From assembly GCF_900128445.1 (NCBI RefSeq), contig NZ_LT671417.1, forward strand, positions 1,536,769 through 1,600,768: a DNA stretch of 64,000 bases. The letters are read 5' to 3'. The stretch's first letter is position 1, and every line of letters begins with the position of its first letter. A program made the translations under genes and the position numbers. Source of the stretch: Thermophilibacter provencensis. GTDB lineage: Bacteria; Actinomycetota; Coriobacteriia; Coriobacteriales; Atopobiaceae. This document shows, piece after piece, positions 23,924 through 31,514 of the stretch. Under the pieces are notes generated by a model. That model was given only the letters and a program-made list of their open reading frames with translations. It was not told the origin of the DNA and searched no databases.

Positions 23924-24516
23924 GTACCGAGACAGTGAGAAGCGTTATGCAAGCAGAGAGCGCAGAGCTTGAAAAGCTTGCGGAAAGCATCGATTCCCGG
24001 GCCATCAAACGCTTTGAGGGGATGATTCGCGACGAGGACCGCTGCATTTTCTTTACGGGATGCGGAACCTCGGCTATGGCGGCACGAAAGTGCGTTCATA
24101 CGCTCCAGGTAATCGGCAGACGCGCTTTCTACCTCAATCCAAGCGATGCGGTGCACGGAGGTCTGGGCGCAATACGGGATGAAGATGTTGTCATCGTCAT
24201 TTCTAAGGGCGGGGAGACCAAGGAGCTCTCGGCATTTATTCCTTGCCTTCGGGAGAAAGGCGCTACGATTGTTGTGGTCGGCGAGAAGGAGGAATCGTCC
24301 ATTGGTAAGATGGCGAGCCTCTTCATCCGAGTAAAGATTGACCGCGAGCCCGACTCCTTTAATATGCTGGCGACCGCCAGCACGCTTGCGGTAATTTCAC
24401 TGTTTGACGGCATTGCCATTTCGCTCATGCGTGAGAGTGGCTTCTCTCGGGAGGCGTTTTTAGCTAACCATCCCAGCGGGGATGTGGGAGCGCGTCTTGC
24501 GGAGGGGCGTGAATAA
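23920..24516 (+). CDS. SIS-domain sugar-phosphate isomerase (arabinose-5-phosphate isomerase-like)
   Basis: A 198-residue single SIS domain. It reads most like the SIS half of KdsD/GutQ: FFTGCGTSAMAARK, LNPSDAVHGGLGAIRDEDVVIVISKGGETKEL, ATASTLAVISLFDGIAISLM and ANHPSGDVGARL. The CBS domains of full-length KdsD are missing. Family knowledge: KdsD interconverts D-arabinose 5-phosphate and D-ribulose 5-phosphate. As last gene of the PTS operon it is the obvious first step for the imported sugar phosphate. A 6-phospho-3-hexuloisomerase-like role is the main alternative. Confidence 0.8.
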   Translation: MSTETVRSVMQAESAELEKLAESIDSRAIKRFEGMIRDEDRCIFFTGCGTSAMAARKCVHTLQVIGRRAFYLNPSDAVHGGLGAIRDEDVVIVISKGGETKELSAFIPCLREKGATIVVVGEKEESSIGKMASLFIRVKIDREPDSFNMLATASTLAVISLFDGIAISLMRESGFSREAFLANHPSGDVGARLAEGRE

Positions 24517-24558
24517 TCGAGCGCAGGGTTGTGGCGGACAGACCACTTTACCTATGGG

Positions 24559-24605
24559 ACGGTGTGCTGGTGAGATTGTTATTCTTGCCAGCACGCCGTT
24601 TGTTT
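24559..24605 (+). terminator. Terminator of the PTS operon
   Basis: ACGGTGTGCTGG (24559-24570) pairs with CCAGCACGCCGT (24588-24599, one G-U pair) and is followed by TTGTTT. It is 42 bases past the SIS stop. Confidence 0.75.
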
Positions 24606-24890
24606 CCGAGCATGCCGTGGCGCACGGAAACCCCGCGTTCGAGGGGCGGTTCCGTGCCACGGGGCATGCTCGGGCATTCCGTGCTGGGAGGCATGTTCGC
24701 GAGGTCCTTCCCTCGCGTCCTTCTCGCCAGCAGTGGTCGCGACCATGCCATGGCGCACGCTTCTTTCGAGCATGCCTGGACGCACGGAATCGTGACGAGT
24801 TCGAGCCCGCCTGTGCCATGGGGCATGCTCGCCAGGAGGCGGGGCATCAGGCGGGCGCGAGAAGGGCAGGCGAGAAGGGCGGGCGAGAAG
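24606..24890. repeat. Cluster 4 of the GCATGC palindrome with GGCGAGAAG motifs
   Basis: No gene is seen in the 400-base gap. The first unit (24608-24627 with 24652-24671) is the near-identical twin of 19043-19106. A second full unit is 24768-24787 with 24811-24830. Lone arms lie at 24679-24698 and 24741-24760. Downstream, GGCGAGAAG occurs at 24869-24877 and 24882-24890, with a GCGCGAGAAG just before; the inverse form is at 24720-24728. The stretch GCATG(C/T)TCGCGAGGTCC is shared with cluster 1. Confidence 0.92.
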
Positions 24891-24917
24891 GACCTCGCGT
24901 CGCCGCTGCCCCGCGGG

Positions 24918-26525
24918 CTACTGCCCGCAGGCCCCGCATGCCGCGCACGCGGCGCGGGCCGTGGGCGTTGCGGCAAGGCCGCCGCGCGCGGTCTCGCGCA
25001 GGCGCGAGGGCAGGGCGTGGCCGACCTCGGCCATGGCGGCGACGACCTCGTCAAACGGCACGAGCGAGCGCACGCCGGAGAGCGCGAGCTGCGCCGAGGA
25101 GATGGCGGCCGCGACGCCGATGGCGTTTCTCGCCTGGCAGGGCACCTCGACGAGGCCCCCCACCGGGTCGCAGACGAGCCCCAGCAGGTTGGAGATGGCA
25201 AGCGAGCTCGCCGTCAACGCCTGCTCGGGCGTGCCGCCGAGCAGCTCGACCACAGCCGCCGCCGCCATCGCGGCGGCGGAGCCCACCTCGGCCTGGCAGC
25301 CGCCCTCGGCCCCGGCCACGCACGCGTGCGTCTGGATGTTGAGGCCGACGGCGGCGGCGCACCAGAGGGCGGACGCCACGGCGTCGTCATCCGCGCCCAC
25401 GGCGTCCGCGACGGCGAGGACGCTGCCCGGCACCACGCCGGCCGAGCCCGCCGTGGGGGCGGCCACGATGACGCCCATCGCGGCGGAGCGCTCGAGCACG
25501 GCCATCGCGCGGGCCACGGCGTCGGTCTGCACCGGCCCCATGAGCGAGCCGGACCAGCGCGCGGAGCCGGCATCCAGGAGCTGGGCCTCGCCGCCGATGA
25601 AGCCGCCGAGCGAGCGGGCCGGCGCCGCGATGGGCGCCGTCGTCTCCTCGCGCATGACCTCGATCACGCGGCGCATGGACGCCTCGGCGCGCTCCTCTCC
25701 CGTGAGGCCGCGCTCGCGCAGCGCCATCACGCCGCCGATGGAGAGGCCTCGGTCGGCGCAGGCCTCCAGGAGCTGCGCGCCGTCGTCGAAGAGCTCGGCG
25801 GCCGTGACGCCGGGGGAGACCGTGGAGGCCGAGCCGGGAACCGATATGAAGGTGGCGAAGCTCACGTCGCGGATGCGGCGGATCATGGGCAGCACCGAGT
25901 CGTCCGGCGCGCCGTCCGTCTCGAAGACCGAGTACGCGCGCCCGCCCTGCTCGGTGCGGTACGTGCGGCAGAAGGCGATGTTGACCTCCGCCATCGCGAG
26001 CAGGTGGGTGAGGGAGGCGAGGATGCCGGGGGCGTCTCTGTGCGAGACGAAGAGCGTGGCATAGGCGCCCGTGATGTCCACGCCCACGCCGTTGATGCGG
26101 CTGATGCGCATCTTGCCGCCGCCGAGGCTCTCGCCGCGGACCTGGCAGCGCGCCCCGGACTCGCCCTCAAGGTCGATGTCGACGGTGTTGGGGTGGACGG
26201 AGGTGTCGTCGCCCGCCTCGACGAACTCGAAGGCCAGGCCCGCCTCGCGCGCGAGGTCGAAGGCGTCGCGGATGCGCTCGTCGTCGGTGTCCAGCCCGAG
26301 CACGCCCGCCACGAGCGCGCGGTCCGTGCCGTGCCCGCGGTAGGTGTGCGCGAAGGAGTTCCACAGCGTGAAGCGCACGCGGGAGACGCGGCCCCCCATG
26401 AGCGAGGCGGCCACGCGGGCGCAGCGCAGGGCGCCGGCCGTATGGGACGAGGAGGGTCCCACCATGACGGGGCCGAGCACCTCGAAGGCCGAGGTCGTGG
26501 CGAGGGTCTGCGGCTTTGCTGCCAT
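24918..26525 (-). CDS. sdaA: L-serine dehydratase (iron-sulfur, single chain)
   Basis: A 535-residue enzyme deaminating L-serine to pyruvate and ammonia. The N-terminal beta part carries LGPVMVGPSSSHTAGALR and an ACT-like section (FVSHRDAPGILASLTHLLA); the alpha part contains GGEAQLLDAG, the 4Fe-4S region GAEGGCQAEVGSA and GLVCDPVGGLVEVPCQARNA. Both parts are fused as in the E. coli type. The C-terminus ends in a cysteine-rich tail (CAACGACG). The ATG at 26525 follows GGAAGGAGCCCCC. It is monocistronic and divergent from the DUF969 operon. Confidence 0.93.
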   Translation of the reverse strand: MAAKPQTLATTSAFEVLGPVMVGPSSSHTAGALRCARVAASLMGGRVSRVRFTLWNSFAHTYRGHGTDRALVAGVLGLDTDDERIRDAFDLAREAGLAFEFVEAGDDTSVHPNTVDIDLEGESGARCQVRGESLGGGKMRISRINGVGVDITGAYATLFVSHRDAPGILASLTHLLAMAEVNIAFCRTYRTEQGGRAYSVFETDGAPDDSVLPMIRRIRDVSFATFISVPGSASTVSPGVTAAELFDDGAQLLEACADRGLSIGGVMALRERGLTGEERAEASMRRVIEVMREETTAPIAAPARSLGGFIGGEAQLLDAGSARWSGSLMGPVQTDAVARAMAVLERSAAMGVIVAAPTAGSAGVVPGSVLAVADAVGADDDAVASALWCAAAVGLNIQTHACVAGAEGGCQAEVGSAAAMAAAAVVELLGGTPEQALTASSLAISNLLGLVCDPVGGLVEVPCQARNAIGVAAAISSAQLALSGVRSLVPFDEVVAAMAEVGHALPSRLRETARGGLAATPTARAACAACGACGQ

Positions 26526-26726
26526 GGGGGCTCCTTCCGGGCGCGTGGCCCTGCGCGGGATGCGGCGACCGCGCTGGGGCGCCGTCGCCGCGCCCCGCGT
26601 CGGGCGCTCTTCTCAGCACCAAGCATACCGCGTCCGCCACGGCGGGTGCGCCCGCGCGCCGCGCCCCTGTGACGCCCCCGTTTCGTGATGTTTCCGTTTG
26701 CGCACGTTCTTCTCGGTGCGAGCGCG

Positions 26727-26747
26727 ACTTGGATACGATAGCCAAGT
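26727..26747. promoter_or_regulatory. Palindrome upstream of the DUF969 operon
   Basis: ACTTGG-N9-CCAAGT lies 29 bases before the DUF969 start, in a locally A+T-rich patch that also contains TACGAT (26734-26739). It could be an operator overlapping a promoter; this is inference. The remaining bases 26526-26726 show no gene. Confidence 0.4.
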
Positions 26748-26775
26748 TGGATTGTCTCTCGAAGAAGGAGGACCG

Positions 26776-27567
26776 ATGGATCCCGCAGAGCTCCTCAAGC
26801 TCCTGGGAATCGTCATCGTCGTCGTGGGCTTCGCGCTGAAGCTCGACTCCATCCTCATCATCATGGTGGCCGCGATCGCGACCGCCGTGGTGGGCGGCAT
26901 GGACCCGGTGGCGTTCTTGGACACCCTTGGCACGAGCTTCGTCTCCAACCGGAGCATGTGCATCTTCATCATGACGTTCGTGCTCACGGGTACGCTTGAG
27001 CGAAACGGCCTGCGCCAGGCGGCGGCAGCGCTCATTCGCAAGCTCAAGAACGCCACGTCGGGCATCATCATCTCCGCCTACGGCGTCGTGCGCGTCCTCT
27101 TTGCCGCCTTCAACATCAACTTCGGCGGCGTGGCCGGCTTCATCCGCCCGGTCATCATGCCCATGGCCCAGGCGGCCGTTGAGCGCGACGGCAAGAAGAT
27201 CGGCGACGGTCACCTCGAGGAGCTCAAGGGCATGTCCTCGGGCATGGACAACGTTGCGTGGTTCTTCGGTCAGGTGCTCTTCGTTGGCGGCTCGGGCGGC
27301 CTGCTCGTCCAGGGCACGCTCGCGGGCCTCGGCTACGACGTGAGCCTGCTCGACCTCGCCATGGTGCAGGTGCCCGTGGCCGTGGTCGCCATGCTCGCCG
27401 CAATCGTCTACTACAACGTTATCGACCGTCGCCTCACCAAGCGCCGCGCACGCGTCATCAAGGCAACCGGGTCGGCCTCCTACGAGGAGGGCTCCGCCGA
27501 GACCGGGGCCGAGGGCGCCGGCACGGCCGCGCCCGCCGACGCCGAGAAGGGCGGTGAGGCAAAGTGA
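26776..27567 (+). CDS. DUF969 membrane protein, likely 5-oxoproline transporter subunit
   Basis: A 263-residue protein with about six hydrophobic segments; the first starts at residue 7 (LLKLLGIVIVVVGFALKL). It matches the DUF969 family in length and in its partnership with DUF979 and pyrrolidone-carboxylate peptidase. Comparative genomics has tied this pair to 5-oxoproline metabolism as a probable transporter; that is family knowledge, not shown here. The C-terminal 35 residues are a Gly/Ala/Glu-rich cytoplasmic tail. ATG at 26776 follows AAGGAGGACCG. The stop overlaps the GTG of the next gene. Confidence 0.85.
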   Translation: MDPAELLKLLGIVIVVVGFALKLDSILIIMVAAIATAVVGGMDPVAFLDTLGTSFVSNRSMCIFIMTFVLTGTLERNGLRQAAAALIRKLKNATSGIIISAYGVVRVLFAAFNINFGGVAGFIRPVIMPMAQAAVERDGKKIGDGHLEELKGMSSGMDNVAWFFGQVLFVGGSGGLLVQGTLAGLGYDVSLLDLAMVQVPVAVVAMLAAIVYYNVIDRRLTKRRARVIKATGSASYEEGSAETGAEGAGTAAPADAEKGGEAK

Positions 27568-28526
27568 CGGAGTTCATCCAGTTCTTCCAGAGCGCCGACG
27601 TGACGCTCTCTGACAAGCTCCTCGAGGTCGCCTACATCGTCATGGGACTCATCGCCGTCTACGCGGGCATCCGCAACGCGCAGGACGAGACCAACCCCAA
27701 GCGCATGGGCACGGCCCTGTTCTGGGTGGTCTGCGGCATGCTGTTCATCGTCGGCCGCTGGGTGCCGAGCACCGTCGCGGGCGCGATGGTCGTCATCATG
27801 GTCATCCCCGCCATCTGCAAGCAGGTTGGCCGCGGCACGGGCGACGAGCCCACTCAGGAGGAGATGGAGGGCAACTACGAGAAGATCGGCATGAAGCTCT
27901 TCGTGCCCGCGCTCTCGCTGGGCGTCATGGCTCTCATCTTCGCCCTCTTCACCAACATCAGCTCGCTCGTCGGCCTCACCTTCGGCGTCGTGGTGGGCGG
28001 CCTCATGCTCTTCGCGTTCTCGCACAAGAACACGCCCAAGGTGTTCCTTAACGACACGCGCCGCATGCTTGACGCGGTGGGCCCGCTCTCGATGCTGCCG
28101 ATCCTGCTCGCCGCCCTCGGCTCCATCTTCACCGCCGCTGGCGTGGGAGACGTCATCTCCCACATCGTCTCCGGCGTGATTCCGCAGGGCAACCTGGTGG
28201 TGGGCATCATCGTCTACGCCATCGGCATGGCCGTCTTCACCATGGTCATGGGCAATGCCTACGGCGCCATCACGGTGCTCACGGTGGGCATCGGCGCGCC
28301 GTTCGTCCTCTCGCTCGGCGCCGACCCCGCCCTCATCGGCTCGGTGGCGCTCACCTGCGGCTTCTGCGGCACGCTCATGACGCCCATGGCGGCCAACTTC
28401 AACATCCTGCCGGTGGCCATCCTCGAGATGAAGGACTCCTACGGCGTCATCAAGAAGCAGATCCCCATCGCGCTGTTCATGCTCGCCGCGCAGATCGTCT
28501 ACATGATCGTCATGACCGCCCTCTAG
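27564..28526 (+). CDS. DUF979 membrane protein, partner of DUF969
   Basis: A 320-residue protein with about nine hydrophobic helices, one glycine-rich (VVVGGLMLFAFSH). The C-terminal section CGFCGTLMTPMAANFNILPVAILEM is well suited to the DUF979 family. Together with DUF969 it probably forms one transporter. The GTG at 27564 overlaps the DUF969 stop (GTGA), so subunits are made in a fixed ratio. Confidence 0.85.
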   Translation: MTEFIQFFQSADVTLSDKLLEVAYIVMGLIAVYAGIRNAQDETNPKRMGTALFWVVCGMLFIVGRWVPSTVAGAMVVIMVIPAICKQVGRGTGDEPTQEEMEGNYEKIGMKLFVPALSLGVMALIFALFTNISSLVGLTFGVVVGGLMLFAFSHKNTPKVFLNDTRRMLDAVGPLSMLPILLAALGSIFTAAGVGDVISHIVSGVIPQGNLVVGIIVYAIGMAVFTMVMGNAYGAITVLTVGIGAPFVLSLGADPALIGSVALTCGFCGTLMTPMAANFNILPVAILEMKDSYGVIKKQIPIALFMLAAQIVYMIVMTAL

Positions 28527-28535
28527 CGCATAACC

Positions 28536-28594
28536 TGACAGAGGTGACAGGGTAAATTGTCATCATGACAGTTGACCCTGTCACCTTTGTCAGA
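28536..28594. repeat. Intra-operon inverted repeat before pcp
   Basis: CTGACAGAGGTGACAGGGT (28536-28554) and ACCCTGTCACCTTTGTCAG (28576-28594) are complementary with one mismatch, and the loop contains a second small hairpin (TGTCATCATGACA). It lies 10 bases past DUF979 and 31 before pcp. No T-run follows, so it may set relative expression or RNA stability instead of ending transcription. Confidence 0.85.
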
Positions 28595-28624
28595 AACCAC
28601 CCGACCTGGAAGGAAGCGATACGC

Positions 28625-29269
28625 ATGAAGGTACTGGTGACGGGCTTCGAGCCCTTCGACGGCGCGTCCATCAACCCCGCGCTCGAGGCGGTGCGCCGCC
28701 TGCCGGCAAGGATCGCCGGCGCGGACGTGGTCACCGTGCAGATCCCCGTGGTCTTTGAGAAGGACGCCGCCGCCGTGGACGCAGCCATCGACGCCGAGCG
28801 GCCCGACGTGGTGCTCTGCATCGGCCAGGCCGGCGGGCGCAGCCACATCACGCCCGAGTTCGTGGGCATCAACTTCGCGAACGCCCGCATTCCTGACAAC
28901 GAGGGCAACCAGCCCGTCGGCGCGCTCGTGGAGGGCGCCCCGGACGCCTACTTCGCCACGGTCCCCGTCTTCGCGATGGTCGACGCCGCGCGGGCCGCGG
29001 GCGTGCCGGCCGCAGTCTCCTACACGGCGGGCACCTTCTGCTGCAACGAGGTCCTCTACCGGCTGCTGCACTCGCTCGCGACGCGCCACCCCGGCGTCCG
29101 CGGCGGCTTCGTCCACGTGCCGTACGCCACCGAGCAGGCGGTCTCCATGGGCGAGGGCACCGCGTCCATGAGCGTCGACATGATGGTCGCTGGCCTCACG
29201 GCCATGATCGAGGCCGCGGTCACCGGCTCCGATGACGCCGTCTCGGCGGGGGAGGGCACCGAGCAGTAG
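28625..29269 (+). CDS. pcp: Pyrrolidone-carboxylate peptidase
   Basis: A 214-residue cysteine peptidase (C15) that removes N-terminal 5-oxoproline from peptides. The catalytic set can be placed by family pattern at Glu78 (PEFVGINFANARIPDNEGNQP), Cys140 (GTFCCNEVLY) and His164 (GGFVHVPYA). Length matches the family. The ATG at 28625 gives the conserved N-terminus KVLVTGFEPFDG and follows GGAAGGAAG. Context suggests that released 5-oxoproline, or peptides carrying it, are the cargo of the DUF969/DUF979 pair. Confidence 0.95.
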   Translation: MKVLVTGFEPFDGASINPALEAVRRLPARIAGADVVTVQIPVVFEKDAAAVDAAIDAERPDVVLCIGQAGGRSHITPEFVGINFANARIPDNEGNQPVGALVEGAPDAYFATVPVFAMVDAARAAGVPAAVSYTAGTFCCNEVLYRLLHSLATRHPGVRGGFVHVPYATEQAVSMGEGTASMSVDMMVAGLTAMIEAAVTGSDDAVSAGEGTEQ

Positions 29270-29315
29270 GCCCTCCTCGCCTCTTGCGCCACGCGCTATT
29301 CCGATTAATCAGCAG

Positions 29316-29360
29316 TCCCGACCTGCGCATGCCGAGAAGGACGCGCAGGTCGGGATTTCT
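29316..29360 (+). terminator. Terminator of the pcp operon
   Basis: TCCCGACCTGCGC (29316-29328) pairs perfectly with GCGCAGGTCGGGA (29343-29355), followed by TTTCT. It ends the DUF969-DUF979-pcp transcript. Confidence 0.8.
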
Positions 29361-29474
29361 GGTCATAAGGACGCATGGTCACAGGCTGCGCGCGCCTCTC
29401 AAGCCCCTCTCGCGTGCGCAGGCTCCCGTTCTCGGCAGCCCCTGATGGGGCGCGTGCCCGGCTAGAAGAGCGGA

Positions 29475-29514
29475 CGGGCCCCGGACGTCCCGTACGGGGA
29501 TCGTCCGGGGCCCG
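29475..29514 (-). terminator. Hairpin after gltX
   Basis: CGGGCCCCGGACG (29475-29487) and CGTCCGGGGCCCG (29502-29514) are perfect complements, 34 bases beyond the gltX stop. Between the two terminators (29360-29474) nothing recognisable is seen. Confidence 0.75.
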
Positions 29515-29547
29515 CCCGGCAGCTCGAGGAGGCAGCTCCCTCTTGGC

Positions 29548-31026
29548 CTACAGCGCCATCGCGCGGGCGCGGTCGATGCGGGCGAGGCAGTCCTCGCGGC
29601 CCACGAGCGCCATCGTCTCGCCGAGAGGAGGCGACACCATGTTGCCGCACACGGCCACGCGTACGGCCTGGAAGACCAGGCGCTTCTTCAGGTCGAGCGT
29701 CTCGGGCAGCGGCTCCAGAGCGGCGTCGATCACGGCCGGCTCCCAGGCTTCCAGTCCGGCGAGCGCGTCGCGCGCGGCGTCCAGAACGGCGCCCATGCCC
29801 TCCTTGGCGAGGCCCTTGGCCACGCTCTTCTCGTCGTAGGTGAGGGTCTCGGCGGTGGCGAAGACGGGCGCCGTCACCGTGACCACGTCCGCGGGGAACT
29901 TCGTGCGCGGCTTCACGATGGCCGCGAGCGCGTCAACCCAGGCCTCGTCGGCCTCGAAGTCCCCGCCGATGACGCCGGCCTCGTGGAGCTCCGGCAGCAT
30001 GACCTCGTCGGCGAACTCCTGGTCGCTCATCGAGCGGATGTACTCCGCCTGGATCCAGTCGAGCTTCTTGGGGTCGAAGGTCGCCGGGTTCTTGGAGACG
30101 TGGTCGAGCGAGAACTGCGAGGCGAGGACGTCTCGCGGGATGATCGTGGTCTCGCCGTCGAGCGACCAGCCGAGAAGCGCGAGGTAGTTCACGAAGGCGT
30201 CGGAGAGGTAGCCTGCGTCGCGGTACTCCTCCACGTTGGTGGCGCCGTGGCGCTTGGAGAGCTTCTTGCCGTCGGCGCCCAGGATCATGGAGATGTGCGC
30301 GAAGGTGGGCACCGGCGCGCCCAGGGCCTCGTAGACGATGACCTGGCGCGGGGTGTTGGAGAGGTGGTCGTCGCCGCGGATGACGTGGGTGATGCCCATC
30401 GCGGCGTCGTCCACCACGGTGGCAAAGTTGTAGGTGGGGGTGCCGTCGGTGCGCTGGATCACGAAGTCGTCGAGCTCGCGGGCCGCAAAGGTCACGTCGC
30501 CGTGGACGGCGTCGCGCACCACCACGTCGCCGCGGTCCTCGGGCACCTTGATGCGCAGGACGTAGGGCTCGCCGGCGTCGATCCGGCGACGGGCCTCGGC
30601 GGGGTCGAGGTCGCGGCAGCGACGCTGGTAGCCCTGGAAGGGGTCCTTGCGAGCCTGCGCGGCCTCGCGGTCGGCGGCTAGCTGCTCGGGCGTGCAGAAG
30701 CAGGGGTATGCCTTCCCCTCGTCCCACAGGCGCTGCGCTGCGTCGCGATACATCTGGGCTCGCTCGGTCTGCTTGTAGGGGCCGAAGTCGCCGCCCACCT
30801 CCGGGCCCTCGTCCCAGTCGAGGCCCAGCCAGCGCATGGCGCGCAGGATGATCTGGGTGTTCTCCTCGGTTGAGCGCGTGGGGTCGGTGTCGTCGATGCG
30901 CAGGATGAAGGTGCCGTGGTTGGCGCGGGCGAAGGCCCAGTTGTAGATTGCGGTGCGCGCGCCGCCAACGTGGAGCTTTCCGGTGGGGGAGGGCGCAAAG
31001 CGCACGCGAACGGGGGTCTCTGACAT
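29548..31026 (-). CDS. gltX: Glutamyl-tRNA synthetase
   Basis: A 492-residue class I aminoacyl-tRNA synthetase charging tRNA-Glu. The HIGH-type motif is in FAPSPTGKLHVGGAR (residues 9-23) and the KMSKS-type motif in KKLSKRHG. ILRIDDTDP and the C-terminal anticodon-binding domain are intact, and the length is normal. The two tRNA-Glu genes at 18.8-19.0 kb are its substrates. ATG at 31026 follows GAGAGGAACCTC. Confidence 0.97.
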   Translation of the reverse strand: MSETPVRVRFAPSPTGKLHVGGARTAIYNWAFARANHGTFILRIDDTDPTRSTEENTQIILRAMRWLGLDWDEGPEVGGDFGPYKQTERAQMYRDAAQRLWDEGKAYPCFCTPEQLAADREAAQARKDPFQGYQRRCRDLDPAEARRRIDAGEPYVLRIKVPEDRGDVVVRDAVHGDVTFAARELDDFVIQRTDGTPTYNFATVVDDAAMGITHVIRGDDHLSNTPRQVIVYEALGAPVPTFAHISMILGADGKKLSKRHGATNVEEYRDAGYLSDAFVNYLALLGWSLDGETTIIPRDVLASQFSLDHVSKNPATFDPKKLDWIQAEYIRSMSDQEFADEVMLPELHEAGVIGGDFEADEAWVDALAAIVKPRTKFPADVVTVTAPVFATAETLTYDEKSVAKGLAKEGMGAVLDAARDALAGLEAWEPAVIDAALEPLPETLDLKKRLVFQAVRVAVCGNMVSPPLGETMALVGREDCLARIDRARAMAL

Positions 31027-31155
31027 GAGGTTCCTCTCCGTGAGACAATCGTCACATACGCCATCAGTATAGCGCGCTCGACTTTCTGGCCGAGGCCGGG
31101 ACGGCCCTTGGGGGAAATCTGCTGCCGTGCCCGGGAGGGAAGCGTGCCGTCGCGT

Positions 31156-31373
31156 GCAATCAGGCGGATAGTGTGAAATTCGGGGCTCGTTCCCTGCAGT
31201 CAGGGGGATAGTGTGAAGCGATTCTCAGGGCAGCCCGAGTATCCGCCTCAGCCGCAACAGGCATTTTGCTGGAGATGCGACGTCAATCGTGACGATGACC
31301 CCCGAAAACGCTTCGCACTATCCCCCTGATTGCATTGTTGGGGCCGCTTTTTTCACACTATCCGCCTGATTGC
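31156..31373. repeat. 218-bp nested inverted repeat (GGATAGTGTGAA family)
   Basis: Outer arms 31156-31177 and 31352-31373 are perfect 22-base complements. Inner arms 31196-31220 and 31309-31333 (25 bases, two mismatches) are related to the outer ones; all four share CAGGNGGATAGTGTGAA or its complement. The centre (31221-31308) is unique and codes nothing evident. The structure resembles a small non-autonomous mobile element or paired binding sites. It sits upstream of gltX and beyond the yhgE gene ends. Confidence 0.9.
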
Positions 31374-31401
31374 GGACCCTACTCTCAGCTTGCCCAATGC
31401 C

Positions 31402-31465
31402 GAGTGACGCGCTTCGAACGGACCGCACCTCCCGAGGGGCTTTGTCCGTTCAAAACGCGTCGCTC
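31402..31465. repeat. GTGACG...GGAC palindrome, copy 1
   Basis: Arms 31402-31423 (starting GAGTGACGCGCTTCG) and 31444-31465 are complementary with three mismatches and a 20-base loop. The same type occurs at 36375-36438 and 55730-55793. Here it follows the end of the minus-strand yhgE gene by about 50 bases. Confidence 0.85.
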
Positions 31466-31514
31466 GTGCGGAGGCCCGCGCCTCCGCGCCCGGCGCCTCC
31501 GTGACGCAGGGCGC

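Noticed and set aside
28565-28624. Earlier ATG for pcp inside the hairpin
   Set aside because: It would place the start within the inverted repeat and add 20 residues before the conserved KVLVTGFEPF start; the ATG at 28625 has a good ribosome site.
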